DNA of 13,152 nucleotides from Bacteroidales bacterium (GTDB lineage Bacteria > Bacteroidota > Bacteroidia > Bacteroidales > DTU049), in NCBI GenBank assembly GCA_030017935.1, contig JASEGF010000037.1, forward strand, positions 1-13,152, read 5' to 3'. This document shows positions 7,280 through 13,152 of the stretch, one piece after another. The notes under the pieces are model-generated. The model had not been told where the DNA came from, made no database searches, and worked only from the letters and a program-made list of their open reading frames with translations. Numbering within the stretch: position 1 is the stretch's first letter; every line of letters starts with the position of its first letter. The translations under genes were made by a program, and so were the position numbers.

Positions 7280-8789
7280 AGTTTTCTTTCAATTGTGGGT
7301 GCAAAAACATTGAATAGAACGTTAAAAAAAACACAGTCATTGTAGTGGCTTGTTGTCCCTCGAGCATATCTTCTAATAGCATCATTGTCGAGAAAATTAT
7401 CCATATACATATCCATAAACTAGTCAAATTAGTTCTACTTTTTTTGTTAAAAATGGGATAAAACCATAAAATTAGTAGCAAAAACATCCCTACTATTCCT
7501 AGAGCTACTCCTATAGTTACAAATTGATTATGCGTTTTTCTGTATAATTTTTCTGATACATGAGTGTAATGTTTTTGATAATAATTTTTGAAGGCTGTAC
7601 TCACATCACCTGTCCCCCATCCAAATAGAGGCTTCTCATTTATCAGCGATATACCTGCTTTCAAATAAACTAATCTTTGGCTTAAAGAACCATAAAAACC
7701 TATTTGTTTATCTTTTCTAACTCTATATATTTCATAATATAAATTATACAATCTATGCTCTAATGGTAGTGAACTCATTAGTCTGTAATTTGTTATATTA
7801 TGCTCTATAGCTTTTATCTCTTTATCATTAAGCATTTTTAGTCCCGTAGAATCTATAGGATAATTTTTAGAAGCTAAAAAACGTACTAATGTGTAATAAT
7901 TGCTATCAGAAAAGGTATTAATCTCATCGATTTGTTTTGTGGATATTTCATTCCATTTTTTTACTAAACTTTTATCTAGTGTGTATGGATTGTATGCATT
8001 TCTATTTTCTATTTCTATATTTTCTAAATTTGTTATATTTTTGGGAATACCAAAATAACTTTGATAGGATAGATAAAATATTAGTGGAGGTGAAATAATA
8101 AAAATCGCTATAGCTCCTATCGCTATGTATTTATTTCTCTTAGATATTCTACTGATTATCCAAATAAAAATAATTAATAAAGATAAAATAAATGGAGCTA
8201 GTGAAGCATTTAAAATCTGAAATGTGATGAAAAGAACTATTAGTAAGGGATGTATGATTTGATGATATTTGATTTTTACAGTATCATTAGCAAATAATAT
8301 TATTGATATAGCAATGGTAATAAGTAGTGAAGCTCTTATATGATTTCTATACCATGGTATTTCTTTGATATTGTCTATCCATCCAAATGATAAAGTAATT
8401 ATAGGTATTAGAACATAAATAAATGCTAAAAACAAATAAAATTTATTAAAATATTTTTTTATAAATTCAGAAGGGTAAGTAGTAGCAAAAATCAATGGTA
8501 AAAGTAATATCGGTAATTTTACTCGTATATCATTTAACCCAGATTTGATATTAGATGTGTACAACATGCCTATTACTAGCAATAGATACATCGCTAGCCA
8601 TAGCATTGCATATGGTTGTTTTTTTAATTTTTTTAATTTCTCCTTATATTTCCCTTCTATTAACCAAACAAGTGCTAAAGTGATTTCAGAAACAGATATT
8701 AAAAATAAAGAGTAAAATAGTCCTATTACTAATAAACCTATTAATGTTGTGTAAATATATGGGAAAATATTTTGAGAAACATTTTTCAT
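7278..8789 (-). CDS. O-antigen ligase / Wzy-like polytopic membrane protein
   Basis: A 503-residue inner-membrane protein with about 11-12 predicted transmembrane helices and one large soluble loop (about 243-416), as in O-antigen ligase (WaaL) and polymerase families. The Wzy_C-type signature is at the end of the loop: SLSQRLVYLKAGISLINEKP (369-388) with Arg372, then LFGWGTGD, then THNQF (419-423) just before a helix. His420 is a candidate for the conserved catalytic His of ligases. The role would be transfer of undecaprenyl-linked glycan to lipid A-core or a related acceptor in the periplasm. Ligase and polymerase cannot be separated by sequence alone. It is the last gene of the minus-strand cluster, and no other glycan genes are near. 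An in-frame TTG at 8810 would add 7 residues and leave 1 nt to the S41 stop; ATG 8789 is preferred as the standard codon. In T9SS bacteria a WaaL ligase builds the A-LPS anchor for secreted cargo, so a link to the protease in this window is possible but inferred. Confidence 0.78.
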   Translation of the reverse strand: MKNVSQNIFPYIYTTLIGLLVIGLFYSLFLISVSEITLALVWLIEGKYKEKLKKLKKQPYAMLWLAMYLLLVIGMLYTSNIKSGLNDIRVKLPILLLPLIFATTYPSEFIKKYFNKFYLFLAFIYVLIPIITLSFGWIDNIKEIPWYRNHIRASLLITIAISIILFANDTVKIKYHQIIHPLLIVLFITFQILNASLAPFILSLLIIFIWIISRISKRNKYIAIGAIAIFIISPPLIFYLSYQSYFGIPKNITNLENIEIENRNAYNPYTLDKSLVKKWNEISTKQIDEINTFSDSNYYTLVRFLASKNYPIDSTGLKMLNDKEIKAIEHNITNYRLMSSLPLEHRLYNLYYEIYRVRKDKQIGFYGSLSQRLVYLKAGISLINEKPLFGWGTGDVSTAFKNYYQKHYTHVSEKLYRKTHNQFVTIGVALGIVGMFLLLILWFYPIFNKKSRTNLTSLWICIWIIFSTMMLLEDMLEGQQATTMTVFFLTFYSMFLHPQLKEN

Positions 8790-8811
8790 AAAGTCATTAC
8801 TAGTGGTCAAA

Positions 8812-10467
8812 TTATTTTACACTCAAAATATTATTGTATTGTGATGGATTAGATAAAATTTCTATTGCTTTATGTGTAAAATTATCACTTTTTAGCTCAT
8901 ATTGAATGCGGCCTTTCTGATAATAATATCTAGAGATAATCTCTGGAGTTAGTATATTAGTTATCTCATCTTTGTAATGCAAGAGTTCATCTTGATTATC
9001 TAAAGTTATTTTTTTCTTCAAAAGCTCTATATCATCTTTTATAAGATCTAATTTCTTTTCGTCTTCAGCTAATTTTGTCAGCTTATCGAGTTCCATTTTT
9101 AGCGGCGATGAGTATTTGATTTCTTTATCTTTCATATAAGCTATAAATTCATTATAGTCGGCATCTGATAATTTGAATTGATCTGGTTGGGAGATAGTGG
9201 GGTGCTTAATGGAGTATAATGTGGCAAATTTGAAAATATGTTGACCTACATAGAGAGCAGCGGTAAAAGCAGAAATACTGTCTGTTTCCACATCAATATC
9301 TGGTAAGATACCTCCAGCATCCTTTACAGGACGTTTATTTTTTGTAAAAAATATTTTTTGTTCATCAGCTGATATTTGTCTACCCACGCCATTAGTTTTA
9401 TCACTATAATCAATTTTTTGTATACATCTGCCTGATGGTATGTAGTATTTGGCAATAGTAACTTTTAATTTTGAATTATATGGCAAATTGATAATGTTTT
9501 GTACTAGTCCTTTACCATATGATTGTTCACCTATTATCACAGCTCTATCTAAATCCTGCAAAGCACCAGCTACTATTTCGCTAGCAGAAGCGCTATTTTC
9601 ATTTATCAAAACACAAAGTGGTATTTCGAGGTCTACGGGTGCTTGCATAGTTTTATAAACTCTATTAGCCTCTGGTAATCTGCCTTTTGTGCTAACAACT
9701 TCAGTATTTTTAGGTACAAAAATATTTATAATATTAACAGCTTCATTTAGTAAACCTCCGCCATTATTTCGTAAATCTAGGATTAATCCTTGCAAATTAG
9801 GATCATTTTCTTTTAATTTTAATAGTGCATCTTTTACAGTATTGCTACAATTCATAGTGAATGAAGATAAAGAAATATAGCCTATATGTGGAGCAACTAT
9901 TCCGTAATATGGTACTTCTGGCAGTTTGATTTCTTTTCTAGTCAATTTCACTTTTTTAATATTTTCATCAAAAATATTTTTAAAAGTAATTTCTACATCT
10001 GTATCAGGAGCTCCCTTTAGCATATCACTTACTTCTTGAGTAGATTTATCCTTTACACTGACGCCATTAACTTCTAAAATTATATCTCCTGCCCTTAATC
10101 CAGCATTATAAGCAGGAAACCCTTCATATGGTTCAGATACCACTACAAAGCTGTCTAATTTTTGTATTAATGCTCCTACACCACCATATTGGCCGGTTGC
10201 CATTAGCTTGTAATCTTCCATATCGCTTTCGGGGATAAACTCAGTATATGGATCTAAACTTTTCAGCATTTCATCGATAGCAGTTTTAGTTAGACTACCA
10301 GGTTGTATCTCATCTACATAGTTTTTATTGAGTCCTTGCATCACCGATGTGAAAATATCCAAATTCTTGACTAATTCGAAGCTAATGTCTCCAACTACAA
10401 ATTGAAGTGAAAAAATTCCAATAATTACAAAAATGCTGACTTTTAAGATATTTTTAATTTTTTTCAT
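8812..10467 (-). CDS. S41-family C-terminal processing protease (CtpA/Prc type)
   Basis: A 551-residue periplasmic serine protease with an N-terminal signal or anchor helix (about 8-26). Next come an N-terminal helical region, a PDZ domain (about 94-165; GQYGGVGALIQ, then LRAGDIILEVNG at 124-135) that recognises substrate C-termini, and the S41 core (about 190-395). The Ser-Lys-Gln triad is clear: Ser294 in NSASASEI, Lys319 in SYGKG and Gln323, with exactly the 25 and 29 residue spacing of plant D1 protease and E. coli Prc. LDLRNNGGG (230-238) is also typical. The C-terminal 150 residues are charged and helical, of a kind I associate with Bacteroidota members. The likely role is trimming or degrading envelope proteins. 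Its start overlaps the end of yidD by 14 nt, so translation is probably coupled. Confidence 0.93.
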   Translation of the reverse strand: MKKIKNILKVSIFVIIGIFSLQFVVGDISFELVKNLDIFTSVMQGLNKNYVDEIQPGSLTKTAIDEMLKSLDPYTEFIPESDMEDYKLMATGQYGGVGALIQKLDSFVVVSEPYEGFPAYNAGLRAGDIILEVNGVSVKDKSTQEVSDMLKGAPDTDVEITFKNIFDENIKKVKLTRKEIKLPEVPYYGIVAPHIGYISLSSFTMNCSNTVKDALLKLKENDPNLQGLILDLRNNGGGLLNEAVNIINIFVPKNTEVVSTKGRLPEANRVYKTMQAPVDLEIPLCVLINENSASASEIVAGALQDLDRAVIIGEQSYGKGLVQNIINLPYNSKLKVTIAKYYIPSGRCIQKIDYSDKTNGVGRQISADEQKIFFTKNKRPVKDAGGILPDIDVETDSISAFTAALYVGQHIFKFATLYSIKHPTISQPDQFKLSDADYNEFIAYMKDKEIKYSSPLKMELDKLTKLAEDEKKLDLIKDDIELLKKKITLDNQDELLHYKDEITNILTPEIISRYYYQKGRIQYELKSDNFTHKAIEILSNPSQYNNILSVK

Positions 10468-10753
10468 GAGTATTTATATTTTCAAAATTATTTGATGATT
10501 TAAATTTAACAAAAACAAATTTATCTGGTACCGGATCATATCCATAGCCTCCCCATGGATTACATCTAATGATTCTATATGTTGCTAATAAGAAACCTTT
10601 AATTGGTCCATGTTTTTTAAATGTATCTACAGCATATGCAGAGCAGGTAGGATAGAACCTACAAGATTTCGGAAACATGGGAGATATAGCTACTTGATAT
10701 AGCTTAATTAATAGTATGAATGGTGCTATCAGTATTTTCTTTATTTTCTTCAT
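10454..10753 (-). CDS. Membrane protein insertion efficiency factor YidD
   Basis: A 99-residue protein of the YidD family, which helps YidC/Oxa1-dependent insertion of inner-membrane proteins and sits at the membrane through an amphipathic N-terminus. It shows the family core LYQVAISPMFPKSCRFYPTC (18-37), then SAYA, and RCNPWGGYGYDPVP (63-76), with conserved cysteines 31, 37 and 64. It is slightly longer than usual (70-85 residues) owing to a polar tail after residue 78. The ATG lies 50 nt inside the end of rnpA. No internal start would keep the conserved N-terminal helix, since the next Met is residue 26, so the overlap is real. The rnpA-yidD pairing is one of the most conserved neighbourhoods in bacteria. 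Confidence 0.94.
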   Translation of the reverse strand: MKKIKKILIAPFILLIKLYQVAISPMFPKSCRFYPTCSAYAVDTFKKHGPIKGFLLATYRIIRCNPWGGYGYDPVPDKFVFVKFKSSNNFENINTHEKN

Positions 10754-11111
10754 AATTTAATAAACGGTGTAAAAATACAATTATTTTTTCTTTTATGATT
10801 ATATATTTAGGATTTTCATCTCCAATGTAAACTAAAGCAATATACAAATTTTGATGTTTTTCTTGTAGTTCTGTATTCACATCATCCATTATATCAAAAA
10901 TTACTGCTCTCACTACGCGGCGAATTCTATTTCTAGTTACAGCTTTTTTAAACTGTTTGCGACTGACAGCTATTAGACAATGTAGCTCTCCTTGTCCATT
11001 ATCTATTAAATGATAAATTTTAAAAGGATATTCTAATTTAGGTATCTGATTGAATAATTTATCTTTTTGTTTTTTAGAAATAATACGTAATTTTTTTAAT
11101 CTATCTGACAT
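10704..11111 (-). CDS. Ribonuclease P protein component
   Basis: A 135-residue basic protein subunit of RNase P, which works with the M1 RNA to cut 5' leaders from pre-tRNAs in the cytosol. The diagnostic RNR region is at 55-70 (KKAVTRNRIRRVVRAV), preceded by LIAVSRKQF (46-54), the usual central strand, and followed by the LYIALVYIG strand (89-97). The N-terminus starts like Bacteroidota homologues (LKKLRIISKKQKDKLF). Its last 50 nt encode the start of yidD in another frame. rpmH, the usual upstream neighbour in other phyla, is absent here; hemD lies 53 nt upstream instead, an arrangement I associate with Bacteroidales. Confidence 0.94.
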   Translation of the reverse strand: MSDRLKKLRIISKKQKDKLFNQIPKLEYPFKIYHLIDNGQGELHCLIAVSRKQFKKAVTRNRIRRVVRAVIFDIMDDVNTELQEKHQNLYIALVYIGDENPKYIIIKEKIIVFLHRLLNYEENKENTDSTIHTIN

Positions 11112-11164
11112 TAAAAATAGAAATAATTGAATGTTTTTTTATAAAGTAATACAATAATATTAAA

Positions 11165-12127
11165 TCAACCAGGTTTTTTTGTCCTAGTAGTGGTAGCTTT
11201 AGTAGTTGAAGTTTTTTGTGTAGATGTAGCATTAGTTGGTTTTGCTGATTTAGAAGTTTTTTTAGGTGATTTTTTTGTTTTATCCTTTTTTGTATTAGCA
11301 GGTTTTGCCTTTTTAGTATTGCTGGTTTTACTATTATTAGTTTCTATTTTTTCTTCGTTTTTAATATTTTTAGGTTGCTTATTATTTTGTTTAGCAAAAA
11401 AATCATCTAGAGCATGTACCAAAGAAGGAAATTCTTTAGTAGGAGAATAAACAGAAATTTTCAAATTATGTTTCTCAGCCATTTTTTTTGTATATTCACC
11501 ACACACAGCTATCACTTGGTCGCCTTGTTCATAGTTAGGGAAATTATGGAATAATGATTCTATGCCATGTGGAGAAAAGAAAGCCAACATTTTATAATCT
11601 TTTATATTGATATTTGAAATATTTATGGGCACATTTTTACATACAAAAAGATTATCAAAATTAATGTTATGCTGACGAAGTGCATTTGCAAAGCTTTCAT
11701 TACCATCTGAGCTAGAGACTAAAATAAATTTTTCATTAGAGAATTGTTTTAGAATTTCTATTACACTCTCTGGAGTTCCAGTGCCAAAAAAGAACTTTCT
11801 TTTTTTATATCTCATATATTTCTGTAAATACAAAGCTATTTGCTCTGTTAGGCAGAAATATCTCATCTCTTTCGATATAGTTGTCCTAGATTGTTCTAAT
11901 AAACTAAAAAAATAATCTAATGCTATTTTACTTGTAAAAATAATGCCAAAGTAATTATTAATGTCTATTTTCTGATTTCTGTAATCCTTGATATCTATAC
12001 ATTCTACATTAAATAATTTAATAAAAGAAAATTCTAAATTGTATTTGAGCTCTAATGCATGATAAGGACTTTTTTCATAATCATTTGGCTTAAACTGGGA
12101 AATTAGTATTTTATATTTATCGTCCAT
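11165..12127 (-). CDS. Uroporphyrinogen-III synthase family protein with Lys/Thr-rich C-terminal tail
   Basis: A 320-residue protein. Residues 1-245 are HemD-like (HEM4 family), the enzyme that cyclises hydroxymethylbilane to uroporphyrinogen III in the cytosol. Resemblance to Bacteroidales homologues is clear in KILISQFKP (5-13), GIIFTSKIALDYFF (61-74), EMRYFCLTEQIALYLQKY, RKRKFFFGTG and the FFSPHGIESLFHNFP block (183-197). The last 75 residues (246-320) are a different kind of sequence: 22 Lys and 16 Thr, almost no hydrophobics, with repeats of TKK and AKPAN/AKPTN, like a histone-H1-type disordered tail. I start at ATG 12127, 5 nt after the DUF4271 stop; the longer reading begins with TTG at 12154 and overlaps the upstream gene. 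No other haem genes are nearby, and many Bacteroidales lack the full pathway, so the true reaction in this organism is uncertain. Confidence 0.85.
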   Translation of the reverse strand: MDDKYKILISQFKPNDYEKSPYHALELKYNLEFSFIKLFNVECIDIKDYRNQKIDINNYFGIIFTSKIALDYFFSLLEQSRTTISKEMRYFCLTEQIALYLQKYMRYKKRKFFFGTGTPESVIEILKQFSNEKFILVSSSDGNESFANALRQHNINFDNLFVCKNVPINISNINIKDYKMLAFFSPHGIESLFHNFPNYEQGDQVIAVCGEYTKKMAEKHNLKISVYSPTKEFPSLVHALDDFFAKQNNKQPKNIKNEEKIETNNSKTSNTKKAKPANTKKDKTKKSPKKTSKSAKPTNATSTQKTSTTKATTTRTKKPG

Positions 12128-12132
12128 ACTTT

Positions 12133-12909
12133 TTATATTATATTTTTTAAACAACTATAACTAAATAAAAAAGGAATAATTTCCTGAATGCAAAAATACA
12201 AAAAATAAATTATATGGAAATTTCTAATTGTTCTAAAACTGTTTATAATCATTCTAATCCACCTATAGATAAATATTATTGTAATAAATACAAAACCTAT
12301 TTGTATGATTGTCTCATTAGTATATGCTATATTTAATAATAAAAATATGAATATCACAAATAAACTATGTATCCATGAGTTAACATAATAAATAAGATCA
12401 GAATTTATCTTTTCATTATTACTAAATAAATATGAGTATATTGAAAAAAATATAATTTTATATAAAAATATAATTAGAAATAAATAAGCAATACGTAGAA
12501 ATTCAAATTCATCTTTTAGTAAGTAAATATTATAAATCATAAACACATATAATGAGGCGATATATATGAAAAATATTATATAATTGAAATAATGATTTAG
12601 TGAATATCTATTTAAAAAAATTTTCCTTTTAGACTCTAAGTAAAATGCAGAAATAAATGGTTTGTAATATTGAAAATATGTTATAAGGCCTATAAATAAA
12701 ATTATAGAAAGAGTTGCCAAAAGTATTATCATTATTTCTGTAGTGGGAAAATAACTATGTGACAATGTGCTTAAAGCCGTTGTTTTAGTTGTCATTATAT
12801 TATTTAAAGTATCATTAGCATAATTTCTATTTAATAAGAAAGAAATATCAGTAAACGTAGTATCATTAGAATAGTTCCATTTAATAAAATCATATGGATA
12901 TTGTATCAT
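12133..12909 (-). CDS. DUF4271 integral membrane protein
   Basis: A 258-residue inner-membrane protein of unknown function. After a polar N-terminal part (1-55, rich in Asn and Thr) there are about six predicted transmembrane helices near 57-78, 108-130, 138-160, 178-196, 200-220 and 232-252. The end, RMIINSFRTIRNFHIIYFLY (219-238) followed by FCIQEIIPF, matches the DUF4271 pattern of a basic loop followed by a helix ending in 'E-I-L/I-P'. It is the first gene of the cluster and is directly followed by hemD, the pairing I associate with Bacteroidales. Constant linkage to hemD, rnpA and yidD hints at an envelope or membrane-biogenesis role, but no activity can be named. Confidence 0.8.
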   Translation of the reverse strand: MIQYPYDFIKWNYSNDTTFTDISFLLNRNYANDTLNNIMTTKTTALSTLSHSYFPTTEIMIILLATLSIILFIGLITYFQYYKPFISAFYLESKRKIFLNRYSLNHYFNYIIFFIYIASLYVFMIYNIYLLKDEFEFLRIAYLFLIIFLYKIIFFSIYSYLFSNNEKINSDLIYYVNSWIHSLFVIFIFLLLNIAYTNETIIQIGFVFITIIFIYRWIRMIINSFRTIRNFHIIYFLYFCIQEIIPFLFSYSCLKNII

Positions 12910-12931
12910 AAAAATAATATAAAATTAAATA

Positions 12932-12939
12932 CAAAATTA
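12932..12939 (-). promoter_or_regulatory. -7 promoter element of the DUF4271-hemD-rnpA-yidD-S41-ligase cluster
   Basis: On the minus strand reads TAATTTTG, an exact TAnnTTTG match, ending 22 nt before the DUF4271 ATG. It is the only well-placed candidate upstream of the six-gene cluster, which otherwise has no gap above 53 nt. No clear -33 TTTG was seen. Confidence 0.42.
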
Positions 12940-13015
12940 GCAATAATGTAATAGTTGAAAAATAAAAAATCAATCAAAATAATCGTTTAATTAATAACTA
13001 AATTATTACTGGTTC

Positions 13016-13027
13016 ATTATCGATAAT
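13016..13027. promoter_or_regulatory. 12-bp palindrome, possible operator
   Basis: ATTATCGATAAT is a perfect 12-base palindrome about 77 nt upstream of the cluster's -7 element. Palindromes of this size can bind dimeric regulators, but in AT-rich DNA they also arise by chance. No partner gene is known. Confidence 0.15.
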
Positions 13028-13078
13028 AACTATAATTTTTATTAGTATAATTGATTTTTAAATAAATTTTTACTTAAT

Positions 13079-13113
13079 TTACTTTTCTTTGTCAACTACA
13101 CAAAGAAAAGTAA
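13079..13113. repeat. Perfect 14-bp inverted repeat at the right edge
   Basis: TTACTTTTCTTTGT (13079-13092) and ACAAAGAAAAGTAA (13100-13113) are exact reverse complements around a 7-nt loop. The right arm is followed by a near-copy, CAAAAGAAAAGT (13114-13125), so the CAAAGAAAAGT unit occurs twice in tandem. A GC-richer stretch (CTCCGCTGGGG, 13126-13136) follows. Similar AAAGAAAAGTAAC units are, to my recollection, spread between genes in many Bacteroidota, so this is probably one copy of a dispersed intergenic repeat. A terminator for a gene to the right is an alternative. Confidence 0.6.
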
Positions 13114-13152
13114 CAAAAGAAAAGTCTCCGCTGGGGAAATGATTTGATAAAA

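Noticed and set aside
11190..11450. Open frame on the plus strand, hydrophobic and Val/Leu-rich
   Set aside because: It is the exact antisense of the Lys/Thr-rich HemD tail; the low-complexity codons read as hydrophobic residues on the other strand.
12128..12154. Longer HemD start at TTG overlapping the DUF4271 gene
   Set aside because: ATG 12127 gives the normal family N-terminus (KILISQFKP near the start).
1..13152. CRISPR array, tRNA or rRNA genes, riboswitch, defence or phage genes
   Set aside because: No regularly spaced repeats, no tRNA-like cloverleaf or T-loop sequence, and no such protein families were found on either strand.

Overview
The window is a very AT-rich (roughly 30% GC by eye) piece of a Bacteroidota chromosome, most likely from the Bacteroidales. 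Three signs support this. A secreted protease ends in a type IX secretion system (T9SS) type A sorting domain. Several starts are preceded, about 17-22 nt upstream, by the Bacteroidota -7 element TAnnTTTG, and none by a clear Shine-Dalgarno sequence. The gene order DUF4271 - hemD - rnpA - yidD - S41 protease is, as far as I recall, typical of this group. I cannot name the genus.

Layout from left to right. A non-coding edge (1-159) is followed by a minus-strand pair: a C10 (streptopain-type) cysteine protease with two CUB domains and a T9SS signal, and a GroES-family protein whose start codon overlaps the protease stop. A 223-base divergent intergenic region holds a run of G-tracts and the probable left end of a single-gene IS1595-family insertion sequence (transposase 2766-3770, + strand). 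Downstream on the same strand are a short-form RecQ helicase and a class I aminotransferase, which look like separate transcription units. A hairpin region near 7241-7279 separates the aminotransferase from the convergent minus-strand block.

That block (12909 down to 7278) is one tight cluster of six genes: DUF4271 membrane protein, uroporphyrinogen-III synthase (with an unusual Lys/Thr-rich tail), RNase P protein, YidD, an S41 processing protease and an O-antigen ligase-like membrane protein. Gaps are small or negative (5, 53, -50, -14 and about 22 nt), which suggests cotranscription from a promoter near 12932-12939. RnpA and YidD serve tRNA maturation and membrane protein insertion. The S41 protease and the ligase-like protein act at the envelope. 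The right edge (12910-13152) is non-coding and holds a perfect 14-bp inverted repeat.

I found no defence, CRISPR, phage or biosynthetic system, and no tRNA or rRNA gene. The points most worth following are the protease/GroES-like overlapping pair, the histone-H1-like tail on HemD, the G-tract island at the insertion-sequence end, and the right-edge inverted repeat.
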